64,000 nt of DNA from Vibrio sp. SCSIO 43135 (GTDB lineage Bacteria > Pseudomonadota > Gammaproteobacteria > Enterobacterales > Vibrionaceae): positions 1,488,001 through 1,552,000 of the forward strand of contig NZ_CP071860.1 in assembly GCF_023716665.1 (NCBI RefSeq), written 5' to 3'. Within the stretch, counting starts at the first letter, position 1; every line of letters begins with the position of its first letter. Positions 25,285 through 34,527 of this stretch are shown in pieces. Made by a program: the position numbers and the translations under genes. The notes beneath the pieces are model-generated. The model made no database searches and was not told the origin of the DNA. It was given only the letters and a program-made list of their open reading frames with translations.

Positions 25285-26200
25285 ACTTCTCTGCGATTTC
25301 ACGCAACCTTTGAGTGATGATGTTTTCAATTTTATTTATTACCGGGTGCTGATAGCAGGCGCGATGGAATTGAATACCGATTTCATACTGCATCGGTTCC
25401 TTACCCAACGTAATTGGCTTTTTGACCACGCCTTTAGGAATAGACGATTCTGCGATGTGGGGACATACAAACGCGTATTGATTCTCCCTTACACAATCAA
25501 GTGCAGAATGTACTGACGCAACGGTTAACTTTTGCTTCAGTTCTAAACCGATTCGACGGCGAAGTCGCTCATAATATGCACTGTCATCCAATGATCCCAT
25601 GGATACGCGCACCATATCAAAACGCTCTAAGTCTTCTAGACTTACACTCTCAAAGTGCGCTTCTGCCACCTCCTCAGAGAGATAGACGTACATCTGAAGT
25701 GAACCTAGTTTGCGTTCAACAACTCGCTCGTTGAGTTCATTTGGGTACCCAGAAATCCCAACCGCTAAACTGCCAGATCGGGGAAACTCAACCCCCTCCA
25801 AAGACCAATCCACAATAGATATGTTCGGCTGAACATTCTCTGACGTTAAGCCTTGAACCAGAGGAACGGTTAACAATGAACTAAGCGGGTTAGCCACATG
25901 GAATATGTAGTCAATATTGGCGTTGTCACCCTCAAAAGATTGAGAAATCTGCTGCGCCTGTTCTAACTGTTCGAGGGGCTCTTTCACAATGGCGATCAAT
26001 TGAGTTGTAAACAATGTCGGTTGATAAATCCCTTTGGTCGCCAGAAACAGTTCATTCGCGAACAATTCACGGCAATCTGCCAAGTGACGGTTAAACGTCG
26101 CTCGGCTAATCCCTAGCGTATGGCAGACTTTAGCTTGCGATTTCTGCTCATAGAGTAAATCCAAGAATCGATATAAGTTTAAATCAATCGTATTTTTCAC
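25283..26200 (-). CDS. LysR-family transcriptional regulator
   Basis: A 305-residue protein. NLYRFLDLLYEQKSQAKVCH and LGISRATFNRHLADCRELF form a slightly unusual LysR winged helix, followed by a two-lobe effector domain (FHVANPLSSLLTVPLVQGL to HPVINKIENII). GTG 26200 is taken as start because AGGAG lies seven bases before it and the conserved domain begins right after; an ATG 129 bases further upstream would add residues with no match to the family. No adjacent divergent target gene is evident, so its regulon is unknown. Confidence 0.78.
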   Translation of the reverse strand: MKNTIDLNLYRFLDLLYEQKSQAKVCHTLGISRATFNRHLADCRELFANELFLATKGIYQPTLFTTQLIAIVKEPLEQLEQAQQISQSFEGDNANIDYIFHVANPLSSLLTVPLVQGLTSENVQPNISIVDWSLEGVEFPRSGSLAVGISGYPNELNERVVERKLGSLQMYVYLSEEVAEAHFESVSLEDLERFDMVRVSMGSLDDSAYYERLRRRIGLELKQKLTVASVHSALDCVRENQYAFVCPHIAESSIPKGVVKKPITLGKEPMQYEIGIQFHRACYQHPVINKIENIITQRLREIAEK

Positions 26201-26573
26201 ACTAACACTCCTCGCAGCGCGAGCCCCAGTTACAGCAATATTCCTGATAAGAGTATCAATGTAACCACCTCTACCCACTACCAAATAAGGCCACACTAGC
26301 ACTATGGTCAAACGTGTCTGATAATTCACGCCAAGAGCTCAAAATTGAGCTTGAACAAAATCACTTATGAGTTTAACTATAATTGTCGAGTTAAAGTATT
26401 GAAAGAAAAAATAATTAATTGTTGCTGAGTGATTTATTTTTTGCAGTTAGTCCGCGTAGTAACGCAAATCTGCCCGAACCCTCTTAAGAATCACGAAGTA
26501 AATTTTTTATAGATCAATTTAATCGCCGTATAGTAGTGATACTATCCACCCGAAATGAACGTTCGGGATACGT
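26201..26573. other. 373-base AT-rich divergent region
   Basis: No gene seen. It separates the LysR regulator (-) from the small exported protein (+). CCCGAA (26549-26554) and TTCGGG (26562-26567) form a hairpin right before the + strand start codon that includes its GGGA ribosome site. I saw no riboswitch fold. Confidence 0.4.
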
Positions 26574-26975
26574 ATGAAATTACTTAAAATTAGCTTTTAC
26601 TCTTTACTTGCTCTAACTGCCCTTTTCTCGGTTTGGTTGTTCATGCCAGCAAAAGTGACACTTGCACAGCAAGTATTGGACAAAAGTGTAGGCGAACCTT
26701 TCTCTGTGATTGGCTATCGAACTGTTTCTACAGATCCTGAAGCTGATACTCAGTATCACTATTTTTTGGCAGGCTCGGATGACAAGGTCGAAGATCTTGA
26801 ACCGTTTTTAGTCACCACGGATCCTTTTGTGCGTGTCATTGAGTTTGGCGACAACAAACTCTCCATCACCAGTAGCGGACGTATCTACTCTTATCACAAT
26901 GATCTTTGGGTAGAAAAAGATGATGGCACCATACATCACTGGTACGTCAGCTTACAGAGCCAGTATGTGCGCTAG
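26574..26975 (+). CDS. hypothetical small exported or membrane-anchored protein
   Basis: A 133-residue protein with one N-terminal hydrophobic helix (residues 5-24, ending LFMPAKV) and a soluble domain rich in Tyr, Asp and Val. There is no Cys lipobox, so it is anchored by the helix or cleaved. No domain recognised. It stands 59 bases before the pseudouridine synthase gene and could be cotranscribed with it. Function unknown. Confidence 0.6.
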   Translation: MKLLKISFYSLLALTALFSVWLFMPAKVTLAQQVLDKSVGEPFSVIGYRTVSTDPEADTQYHYFLAGSDDKVEDLEPFLVTTDPFVRVIEFGDNKLSITSSGRIYSYHNDLWVEKDDGTIHHWYVSLQSQYVR

Positions 26976-27034
26976 TATTCGCGGTGTAATCGGGTACAAT
27001 TCCGACCTTACACCGTGACTACTGATACCGCGCC

Positions 27035-28717
27035 ATGCAAAACCCCACCTCGCTGTTTACTCGTTTCGACGCCGATATTTCGCAATACTCATTGCCCGAG
27101 CGTTTTACTTTTCCTTTCTATTATCAGCCGCACCCTTTATGCGAGCTTGCTAGTGAGCAACTACAGCGTCACTTAAGCACTCAGCAAAAGTGGAATCATG
27201 ACTTTGGGTTGGAAAAAAACAGCCACGATGCGACTGGCAAAATGTTTGGTGTTTTGTTGGTGAAAAACGCTGCAGGTGAACTTGGCTTTCTTTCAGCTTT
27301 TTCCGGCAAAATTGCCGATCAAAACCACCTTCCCGGCTTTGTTCCACCAGTATTTGACATGTTATCTAGTGATAGCTTTTTTAAAGCCGAGCTACAAGAA
27401 ATCACCGACATCAATACCGAGGTTAGCAACCTCTCTGCGTTACCTGAACTTGCTCAATTAGAAGCGCGAGTTAAAACCGAAACTGAACAGGCCGAACAAG
27501 CCATTGAAGCATTGCGTTTGTCTATGATTGATAGCCGAGCACAGCGTAAGCAGCAACGAAAAGAAGCGCAACACACCTTAACGGCTGAAGCATTGCAAAA
27601 CCTTGTAGACGACTTAGGTAGGCAAAGTGTCGCGGAAAAAAACCAACTTAAGTACTTAAAGTTAGAGTGGGAGCAACGCTTAACACAAACCAAAACTGAG
27701 CTCGAGAAAATCACCAATAAGCTAGAAGCACTCAAAGAAAAACGTAAAGAACTTTCGAATGCTCTACAGCACAAACTGTTTGAACAATATCGTTTTCTCA
27801 ACGGGAACGGGGTAGAAAAAAGCCTCATCGACATTTTCGAAGCAACCGATAACCCAATACCACCAGCAGGCTCCGGGGAGTGTGCTGCGCCTAAGTTACT
27901 GCATTTCGCTTTCTTACACGGCTACCAGCCAATTGCCATGGCAGAGTTTTGGTGGGGAATATCGCCAAAATCGGAGATTCGCCAACATAAGCATTACTAC
28001 CCTTCATGCCAAAGCAAATGCCATCCAATTTTGAGCCATATGCTAGAGGGGTTAAAAGTCGACGATAACCCATTGCTCGATAACCCAGCCGAAGGCAAAG
28101 AGCTGGATATTCTCTATCAAGATGAAGCAATGGTGATCGTCAATAAGCCAGCCGGATTTTTGTCCGTACCAGGTAAGCATATTAAGGACTCTGCCTATAC
28201 CCGAGTACAAGCGCTTTTCCCTGATGTGGAAGGCCCATATGTTATTCATCGATTGGATATGGCGACTTCTGGTTTACTGGTGTTTGCGTTGACCAAGCGA
28301 GCAAATAAAAGCCTACAAAAACAATTCATCACCCGAAGTGTCGAAAAACGATATGTCGCCTTAATCGAAGGTGAACTCAGCCAAAATGAAGGCAAAGTTG
28401 AGTTGCCTTTGCGAGGGGATTTGTATGATCGCCCAAGACAATTAGTCTGTTTTGAGCACGGTAAACATGCAGAAACCACTTGGCAGGTGATCGGCCAGTA
28501 CGATGGTAAAACTAAACTCTACTTGCACCCCAAAACAGGCCGAACCCATCAGCTAAGAATGCACTGTGCCCATCACCTAGGCCTTGGCATGCCTATTGTG
28601 GGCGATGCCCTCTACGGTAAAAAATCTCAGCGACTACACCTACATGCTGAGTCTTTAGTATTGGATCATCCGTATACCAAAGAGCGCATGACCTTCCAAG
28701 CTGACCCAGAGTTTTAG
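27035..28717 (+). CDS. RluA-family pseudouridine synthase with long N-terminal extension
   Basis: A 560-residue protein. The C-terminal 215 residues are a full RluA catalytic domain: ILYQDEAMVIVNKPAGFLSV, VIHRLDMATSGLLVFA with catalytic Asp in HRLD, and HPKTGRTHQLRMHCA. It converts uridines in rRNA or tRNA to pseudouridine. The first 340 residues are unusual: a globular start, a strongly charged coiled coil (about 140-240) and a Cys-containing region, not found in ordinary 220-330 residue RluA proteins, though long relatives exist in Vibrio. RNA target is unknown; the extension may give specificity. Confidence 0.85.
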   Translation: MQNPTSLFTRFDADISQYSLPERFTFPFYYQPHPLCELASEQLQRHLSTQQKWNHDFGLEKNSHDATGKMFGVLLVKNAAGELGFLSAFSGKIADQNHLPGFVPPVFDMLSSDSFFKAELQEITDINTEVSNLSALPELAQLEARVKTETEQAEQAIEALRLSMIDSRAQRKQQRKEAQHTLTAEALQNLVDDLGRQSVAEKNQLKYLKLEWEQRLTQTKTELEKITNKLEALKEKRKELSNALQHKLFEQYRFLNGNGVEKSLIDIFEATDNPIPPAGSGECAAPKLLHFAFLHGYQPIAMAEFWWGISPKSEIRQHKHYYPSCQSKCHPILSHMLEGLKVDDNPLLDNPAEGKELDILYQDEAMVIVNKPAGFLSVPGKHIKDSAYTRVQALFPDVEGPYVIHRLDMATSGLLVFALTKRANKSLQKQFITRSVEKRYVALIEGELSQNEGKVELPLRGDLYDRPRQLVCFEHGKHAETTWQVIGQYDGKTKLYLHPKTGRTHQLRMHCAHHLGLGMPIVGDALYGKKSQRLHLHAESLVLDHPYTKERMTFQADPEF

Positions 28718-28755
28718 AGTCGCTACTCGCTTGCCGACCCAATAAAAATCAACAC

Positions 28756-28784
28756 TTATAAAAAAGCCCCTCTTAGTGAGGGGC
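28756..28784 (-). terminator. terminator of the pst operon
   Basis: GCCCCTC (28766-28772) and GAGGGGC (28778-28784) form a 7-bp stem with loop TTAGT. On the - strand it is followed by TTTTTTATAAG, placing it after pstB. Confidence 0.85.
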
Positions 28785-28846
28785 AAAGTTACCATCGCTT
28801 ATAGTTATAATTCTGAGTGCCAGATGAATTCTGAGCCTAAAGCTAA

Positions 28847-29596
28847 TTAACCAAAGTCGCCATTCACATAACCACGAGTACGGTCATCTTGCGGCTGGCT
28901 GAAAATGACTTGGGTATCGTTGTGTTCAACCAACTCACCCATCAAAAAGAATGCAGTACGGTCTGAGATACGGCGCGCTTGCTGCATTGAGTGAGTCACG
29001 ATTACGATGGTGTAGTTCTTCTTCAACTCTTCCATCAACTCTTCAATTTTGTGAGTCGCAATTGGATCGAGCGCCGATGTAGGTTCATCCATTAAGATGA
29101 CATCGGGTTCCATCGCAATTGTGCGTGCAATACACAAACGCTGCTGCTGACCACCAGATAAACCAAACGCATGCGACTTCAAACGATCTTTTACCTCATC
29201 CCATAAGGCCGCGCCGCGCAAAGAACGTTCAACCACTTCATCGATGTGTTTTTTGTCTTTGATGCCTTGTGCACGTAAGCCGTAAGCCACGTTCTCGTAA
29301 ATGCTCATTGGGAATGGGTTTGGCTTTTGGAAAACCATTCCGACTTTAATACGAAGGTCTGCGACGTCGATATTGCCATAGATGTCATCACCGTCCATCT
29401 CTAGGCGGCCAGTGATCTTCACCCCTTCAATCAAGTCATTCATTCGATTCAAACAACGCAATAGGGTCGATTTACCACAGCCAGACGGGCCGATTAGAGC
29501 AGTCACTTGACGCTCTGGCACTGGAAGGTTGATCGATTTTAATGCTTGGTTTTCACCGTAAAACAGGTCTAGGTTTTCAATGTTAAATTTGTTCAT
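28847..29596 (-). CDS. pstB: phosphate ABC transporter ATPase PstB
   Basis: A 249-residue ABC ATPase that powers high-affinity phosphate uptake. Walker A GPSGCGKST, the Q-loop VGMVFQKPNPFPMS, signature LSGGQQQRLCIARTIA and Walker B ILMDEPTSALDP are intact. The VFQKPNPFPMSIYENV segment is specific to PstB. It is the last gene of pstS-pstC-pstA-pstB and is followed by a terminator, with no phoU attached. An AGAGAAG ribosome site precedes the ATG. Confidence 0.95.
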   Translation of the reverse strand: MNKFNIENLDLFYGENQALKSINLPVPERQVTALIGPSGCGKSTLLRCLNRMNDLIEGVKITGRLEMDGDDIYGNIDVADLRIKVGMVFQKPNPFPMSIYENVAYGLRAQGIKDKKHIDEVVERSLRGAALWDEVKDRLKSHAFGLSGGQQQRLCIARTIAMEPDVILMDEPTSALDPIATHKIEELMEELKKNYTIVIVTHSMQQARRISDRTAFFLMGELVEHNDTQVIFSQPQDDRTRGYVNGDFG

Positions 29597-29667
29597 TTTC
29601 GTCTTCTCTTAATTCGTCAATTCTGTCGGTTTCAATATTGAATGCTCAGCGTTTACCTTCGAAAGGT

Positions 29668-30567
29668 TTAGTAAGTCGCTGTGTTGAAACGTCGTGCAAT
29701 TAATTTCGTCACTGTGTTGATAAGCAGTACGACCACGATAAGTACTGTTGCTGTACCGTACGCTTGGTTCCACTCTTCAATAGTGAATAGCTCGGTAGTC
29801 AGCTTGTATAGGTGAACCGTTAGCGTACGACCAGAATCTAGTAAAGAGTCTGGAATACGTGCCACCATACCTGCTGTCAGGAATACAGGGGCAGACTCAC
29901 CAATTACACGACCAATACTCAGAATGACCGAAGTTAAGATACCTGGCATCGCACTCGGTAGAATCAAACGCCAGATGGTGTAAATTTTCGAAGCGCCAAG
30001 GCCGTAAGAACCCTCGCGGTATGTTTGCGGCACTGCCATTAGCGCTTCTTCCGTAGTACGGATAATCACTGGCAGGATAAGGATACTTAGTGTCAGTGCA
30101 CCCGATAGAATCGAGAAGCCAAGACCAAGAATCGCCACAAAGAATGTCATACCAAACAGACCGAAGATGATCGATGGAATACCCGCTAATGATTCCGTAC
30201 AGAAGCGAATAACCTTAACCAATCGACTGCCCACTTTAGCGTATTCAGTTAGGTAGATTGCCGTCATGATACCGAGCGGCGCAGCAACAGCAATCGAAGC
30301 TACCACCATGTATACCGTAGACACAATCATAGGGAAGATACCATGCTCTTCACCGGTACGCGTGTAGTTATCAGTAATGAAGTTCCAATCTACATGCTGT
30401 AGTCCATTCGATAAGATGTACCAAATGATCCAGAATAGGAAACCAACCGTCATTGCAGCCGCCGCCCATACAAAGCCATTAAGAATATTGTCTTTGGTTT
30501 GACGAGCTTTTTTCAGCTTTTCTTTGTCCATGCGAGGAGCCTGAGAAATATTGTTCACTTGTGACAT
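29668..30567 (-). CDS. pstA: phosphate ABC transporter permease PstA
   Basis: A 299-residue inner-membrane permease with about six helices. The cytoplasmic EAA loop reads EEALMAVPQTYREGSYGLGA followed by SKIYTIWRLILPSA, as in PstA, and ESLAGIPSIIFGLFGM is characteristic. It pairs with PstC to form the phosphate pathway. It starts 5 bases after the pstC stop and is separated by 71 bases from pstB. Confidence 0.94.
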   Translation of the reverse strand: MSQVNNISQAPRMDKEKLKKARQTKDNILNGFVWAAAAMTVGFLFWIIWYILSNGLQHVDWNFITDNYTRTGEEHGIFPMIVSTVYMVVASIAVAAPLGIMTAIYLTEYAKVGSRLVKVIRFCTESLAGIPSIIFGLFGMTFFVAILGLGFSILSGALTLSILILPVIIRTTEEALMAVPQTYREGSYGLGASKIYTIWRLILPSAMPGILTSVILSIGRVIGESAPVFLTAGMVARIPDSLLDSGRTLTVHLYKLTTELFTIEEWNQAYGTATVLIVVVLLINTVTKLIARRFNTATY

Positions 30568-30572
30568 GATGA

Positions 30573-31502
30573 TTACCTCGCTTTCTCACGGTTTAGGTAT
30601 AGAAGTACCGCATTAAGCGACATGATGAACACCAACAGAACCACACCCGTAGCGTACAGTGCATTCGCGTGAACACCGCTTGCGTAAGACATTTCAATTG
30701 CAATGTTCGCCGTTAGTGTACGAGCTGAATCCAAGATACCTTCAGGCATTGCTGGTGCATTACCCATTACCATAATGATCGCCATTGTTTCACCTAAGGC
30801 ACGACCGATACCAAGGATAACGCCGGTCATGATTCCGCTGCGAGCAGCAGGGACAAGAAGCTTGAATATGGTGAAAATTTTCGAAGCACCTAGTGCTAAT
30901 GAACCTTCTTTATACGTTCTTGGTACAGCACGAATCGACGTTTCAGAGACGGTAATTACCGTTGGAAGAATCATCACACCCAAAACGATAATACCGGCGA
31001 GAATAGTGTTACCCGCTGGCACGTTGAATACGTTTTGAATCAGTGGAACGATAATCACCAATCCAAAGAATCCGTATACAACCGAAGGGATACCTGCAAG
31101 CAGTTCAACAGCTGGGCGGATGATGTCGGCGACACGCTTTGGTGCGATTTCCGCAATGTAGATGGCTGTAAGCACGCCGATTGGAACACCTACAATCACA
31201 GCACCTAGAGTCGATACCACAGACGCAACAATCATGGTTGCAACGCCGTACAGCGCAGGTGGTAGCCAATCCTGGCCTAATACAATTCCAGAAACTCCGG
31301 CTTCTCGGAATGCTGGAATACTTTCTTTAACAATGAAGTAAGCAATTACTGCTAAAGAGACAATACCGATAACGGCACTGGTTAAAAATAGGCCATGGAA
31401 GATACGCTCTTTCCAATCTACACGCTTCTTGGTGCGTAGACCTGACTTATTCAATTGAGTCGCTTCAGTATTCATAAGCTTTTCACTATTTGCGATGGTC
31501 AT
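30573..31502 (-). CDS. pstC: phosphate ABC transporter permease PstC
   Basis: A 309-residue permease with about six helices. ELLAGIPSVVYGFFGLVI and the EAA loop ETSIRAVPRTYKEGSLALGA, then SKIFTIFKLLVPAA, identify PstC. Partner of PstA in the membrane. The first 28 residues are a polar cytoplasmic tail; an ATG at 31475 is a possible alternative start, since neither has a strong ribosome site. It is separated from pstS by a 108-base gap with a hairpin. Confidence 0.93.
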   Translation of the reverse strand: MTIANSEKLMNTEATQLNKSGLRTKKRVDWKERIFHGLFLTSAVIGIVSLAVIAYFIVKESIPAFREAGVSGIVLGQDWLPPALYGVATMIVASVVSTLGAVIVGVPIGVLTAIYIAEIAPKRVADIIRPAVELLAGIPSVVYGFFGLVIIVPLIQNVFNVPAGNTILAGIIVLGVMILPTVITVSETSIRAVPRTYKEGSLALGASKIFTIFKLLVPAARSGIMTGVILGIGRALGETMAIIMVMGNAPAMPEGILDSARTLTANIAIEMSYASGVHANALYATGVVLLVFIMSLNAVLLYLNREKAR

Positions 31503-31554
31503 TTGAAAATCTCACAGTTCGAGCCGCACAGCAGCATCGAATTGGATTGAAAAC

Positions 31555-31581
31555 GCTCAGCCCTAAAATGGTGGGCTGAGC
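31555..31581 (-). terminator. stem-loop between pstS and pstC
   Basis: GCTCAGCCC (31555-31563) and GGGCTGAGC (31573-31581) form a perfect 9-bp stem with a 9-base loop, followed on the - strand by GTTTTC only. It looks like a partial terminator or a 3' stabiliser that raises the amount of pstS message relative to the permease genes. Confidence 0.7.
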
Positions 31582-31610
31582 AAACTTGGAATTTAATGTG
31601 TTAACTGAGA

Positions 31611-32432
31611 TTAGTTAACTGAGATGTAGCCTTTGTTGTCTACAAGACCTTGAGCTTCGTCAGAAACCATCCAATCTAGGAACTTCTGAGCTTCAGCAGA
31701 TGGTTGGCCATCTTTGTAAAGAACAAGGAAAGGACGAGCTACTTTGTAAGAACCGTTTTTCACGTTGTCTACAGAAGCTTCAGTGCCGTCGATAGCTAAT
31801 GCGTTAACTGAAGAGTCAACAGTACCTAGTGAGATGTAGCCAATTGCGTATGGGTTTGAAGCAACCATTGTTTTCAGAGCACCGTTACCGTTAGCAACTT
31901 GAGCGCGTTGAGAAATCGCTGATACTTTCATACCAGATACTTTCTTCTTAAGCTTCATGATGTCTTCGAAAGCGCCACGAGTACCAGAAGCTGTGTCACG
32001 AGTGATAGCTACGATAGGCTTGTCTGCACCACCAACATCTTTCCAGTTAGTGATCTCGCCTTTGTAGATTGCTGTTACTTGCTCTGCAGTCAGTTGGTCA
32101 AGACCGTTCTTAGGGTTAACAACTACTGCGATACCGTCTAGAGCAACGGTTAACTCTTTAAGAGCTGGCTCTTTTTCAGAATCTTTTAGGTTACGTGAAG
32201 ACATACCAAGGTCTGCACTGCCGTTTTTCGCTGCTTTTACGCCAGCAGAAGAACCTGGGCCTTGAACCTCAATGAATACGTTTGAGTTTGACTTCATGTA
32301 TGTTTCAGAGAAAACTTCCATCAGTGGAGTAACGCTGCTAGAGCCCACTGCAGAGATAGTTTCTTTAGCAGAAACAGAAGTCACTGCCATTGCGCCTAGA
32401 AGTGCGATTGCACCGATTACTGTCTTTTTCAT
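31611..32432 (-). CDS. pstS: phosphate-binding protein PstS
   Basis: A 273-residue periplasmic phosphate receptor. The signal peptide ends near SVSA (about 23). The mature start ETISAVGSSSVTPLMEVFSE and the PGSSAGVKAAKNGSADLGMS stretch, with SSS, and TRDTASGTRGAFEDIM contain the residues that grip phosphate. Shorter than E. coli PstS, like the second pst system of other vibrios. ATG 32432 is preferred to the adjacent GTG 32435, with AAGGA seven bases upstream. It leads the operon and has a candidate Pho box upstream. Confidence 0.93.
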   Translation of the reverse strand: MKKTVIGAIALLGAMAVTSVSAKETISAVGSSSVTPLMEVFSETYMKSNSNVFIEVQGPGSSAGVKAAKNGSADLGMSSRNLKDSEKEPALKELTVALDGIAVVVNPKNGLDQLTAEQVTAIYKGEITNWKDVGGADKPIVAITRDTASGTRGAFEDIMKLKKKVSGMKVSAISQRAQVANGNGALKTMVASNPYAIGYISLGTVDSSVNALAIDGTEASVDNVKNGSYKVARPFLVLYKDGQPSAEAQKFLDWMVSDEAQGLVDNKGYISVN

Positions 32433-32823
32433 CACAATTTCCTTTAGTGGCTTTATTGCCGTTGTGTTTCACTTGAACGGTGCTCACTTTAGGATGTGAA
32501 TATGACAGTTGTGTTTCAGTTAATTGAAGCCTGTATGACACATTACGTAATTGCTTATTAACTAATCACTCTCACCTATAAACCACCATTTCCACTGATA
32601 CTGCCACTGAGCAAATACTTATATTTCTACTGTCATCATAACCAGGCAAATCTTAACCACATGAATAAAAAGGATTTTTTGTTGCATATAAGCGGATCGC
32701 AAAAGCGAATTTCTTAGAACAATACGTGATTGAATTATTTACATCCTCCCCTAAAATCACCCGTCACATTGATAAGAATAATAATTATGAGCAATCCCAT
32801 TTTCGCCTAGGAGAGGACACACC
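32433..32823. other. 391-base divergent region between pstS and the MCP gene
   Basis: No gene seen. It carries the control region of pstS, including the Pho-box candidate at 32502-32519, and the promoter of the chemoreceptor on the + strand (AT-rich, 32660-32800). The MCP ribosome site GGAGAGG is at 32811-32817. Confidence 0.5.
32502..32519 (-). promoter_or_regulatory. candidate PhoB binding site (Pho box) of pstS
   Basis: On the - strand CTGAAAC-ACAA-CTGTCAT has the 7-4-7 layout of a Pho box; the second half-site CTGTCAT is perfect and the first matches at about 4-5 of 7. It lies 70-87 bases upstream of the pstS start codon, a usual distance. Confidence 0.6.
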
Positions 32824-34467
32824 ATGCGTCAATCATTGAATCGTTTGTCGATTCGTTTTCAAGTATTAGTACCCGTCGTCGTGACTATGCTGATACTCAT
32901 TGTTGGAATTACTTACAGCACCACTAACCTCAAAAACGCTTTTCAACAAGTTTCAACGTCGACAGAAAAGCTCATCGTCCACAAAGACGAACTCACTACC
33001 ATGATCGACAATATGTACGGAATGCGCATTAGTGCTATCTACAGCTTGTTTAAAGAAGATGAAGTAAAAGTACTGCCCAGCGTTTTGAATCAAAAGCTAC
33101 AGGACAATATGCGACTGCTCGACTCCCTAAACCAAGTTGAAGGTTTACAAGCAGAAGTCAGCAATATGCGTTCAGCGATGAAACACTACGTTGACTACTC
33201 CATTTCTGTCATGATTCCTCTACTGAACACCAAGCATTCTGGCAGTGGTAACAACAGTCAGTTTGAAGCGCAATACCAGCGCGCTGCAGACAAATACCGA
33301 GATGCGGGCAGACAGATGGTCCAAGCTATTACTGCGCTGTCTAAAAAGCTCAATACTCTTGCATTAACGGAAGTGGAAGAAAATGGGGCCAAACACAGCA
33401 GCGAACTGACTAATGGCGTTCTAGGACTCATCATCGTGTTACTCGCATCAGCCATCATTGGCTGGTTGCTGTCTGGTGTCATCGTCAAACCAATCAAACA
33501 GCTTCAGTCCGCCATGCAGGAAGTCGCCAATGGCAACCTATTAGTGAAAGTGGAAGAGCAAGGTAACAATGAAGTTACTGCGCTATCTCGTGATGTGAAC
33601 CGGACAGTGAAACAGCTCCATTCTACCGTCGATGCATTGGTTCGTATTAGCGTTGATGTAGCTTCTGCCTCAACCGAGTTAGCCGCCGTTATGACTCAAT
33701 CAAGCGCGAACTCTGACCAAGAGAAACACGAAGTCGAGCAAGTTGCTTCTGCTGTGAATCAATTAGAAGCCGCTGCAAATAATGTGACTGATAATGCAAG
33801 GCTGGCAGATACCGCCTCCCATCAAGCTCACGAATTGGCACGTAACAGCTTAAAGATGTTTGAGCAAAACAACCAAGCGAACAGTAAAATGGCCGATCAG
33901 TTAAGTGAGGCGGCGGAAGTGGTCAATTCACTGCAAGATCAGTCAGAACAAATTGGCAAGTTCATTGAAGTGATTGAGAGCATTTCAGAACAAACCAACT
34001 TATTGGCTTTAAACGCGGCTATTGAAGCGGCGCGAGCCGGTGAAAGTGGACGCGGATTTGCAGTGGTGGCAGACGAAGTACGTATGCTCGCAGCCCGAAC
34101 ACAAGATTCAACCAAAGAGATCCAAACCATTATAGAAGGACTGCAAGCACAATCGGGACAGGCTAATCAAAGCATGAGCTCAAGTTTAAGCATGCTGCAA
34201 GACAATCAGCTGCTCGCTTCTCAGGTCAGTGATGCTTTAAATGAGATTAACGATACTATCTCTCAACTGACTTCGATTAATACTCAGGTTGCTGACGCAT
34301 CGCAAGAGCAAAGCCGCGTAACATCAGACATCAACAGTAACTTAAGTAACATGTACGAGCTGGTTAGCCAAAATGTGACTGGCATTACTCAGTCTGCTGC
34401 AGCAAGCCAAGAGCTTTCGGTATTGGCCGAGAAGCAAAGGCAGCAATTGGGCTACTTTACTATCTAG
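32824..34467 (+). CDS. methyl-accepting chemotaxis protein
   Basis: A 547-residue chemoreceptor: TM1 at about 16-34, a periplasmic helical sensor domain (about 36-190, four-helix-bundle type), TM2 at about 192-214, a HAMP domain, and a full signalling domain. The tip reads IEVIESISEQTNLLALNAAI then EAARAGESGRGFAVVADEVR, the site for CheA/CheW. There is no C-terminal NWETF-like pentapeptide, so CheR/CheB must reach it otherwise. Being divergent from pstS suggests, but does not prove, a link to phosphate sensing. Ligand unknown. Confidence 0.92.
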   Translation: MRQSLNRLSIRFQVLVPVVVTMLILIVGITYSTTNLKNAFQQVSTSTEKLIVHKDELTTMIDNMYGMRISAIYSLFKEDEVKVLPSVLNQKLQDNMRLLDSLNQVEGLQAEVSNMRSAMKHYVDYSISVMIPLLNTKHSGSGNNSQFEAQYQRAADKYRDAGRQMVQAITALSKKLNTLALTEVEENGAKHSSELTNGVLGLIIVLLASAIIGWLLSGVIVKPIKQLQSAMQEVANGNLLVKVEEQGNNEVTALSRDVNRTVKQLHSTVDALVRISVDVASASTELAAVMTQSSANSDQEKHEVEQVASAVNQLEAAANNVTDNARLADTASHQAHELARNSLKMFEQNNQANSKMADQLSEAAEVVNSLQDQSEQIGKFIEVIESISEQTNLLALNAAIEAARAGESGRGFAVVADEVRMLAARTQDSTKEIQTIIEGLQAQSGQANQSMSSSLSMLQDNQLLASQVSDALNEINDTISQLTSINTQVADASQEQSRVTSDINSNLSNMYELVSQNVTGITQSAAASQELSVLAEKQRQQLGYFTI

Positions 34468-34480
34468 ATTGCCCGCAAAT

Positions 34481-34508
34481 AAAAAAACCGCCTTTCGGCG
34501 GTTTTTTT
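34481..34508. terminator. bidirectional terminator between MCP and helicase genes
   Basis: AAAAAAACCGCC (34481-34492) pairs with GGCGGTTTTTTT (34497-34508) around a TTTC loop; A and T runs serve both converging genes. Confidence 0.92.
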
Positions 34509-34527
34509 ATTTAAGCAGTCACGCTAT

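Noticed and set aside
26441..26510. Possible c-di-GMP riboswitch (GEMM) because of an ACGCAAA stretch
   Set aside because: The conserved tetraloop-receptor helices and the GACGCAAAGCC core are not present.
27454..27834. 126-codon open frame on the - strand inside the pseudouridine synthase
   Set aside because: It mirrors the coiled-coil region of a clear gene, is rich in Ser, Cys and Arg, and has no ribosome site or family resemblance.
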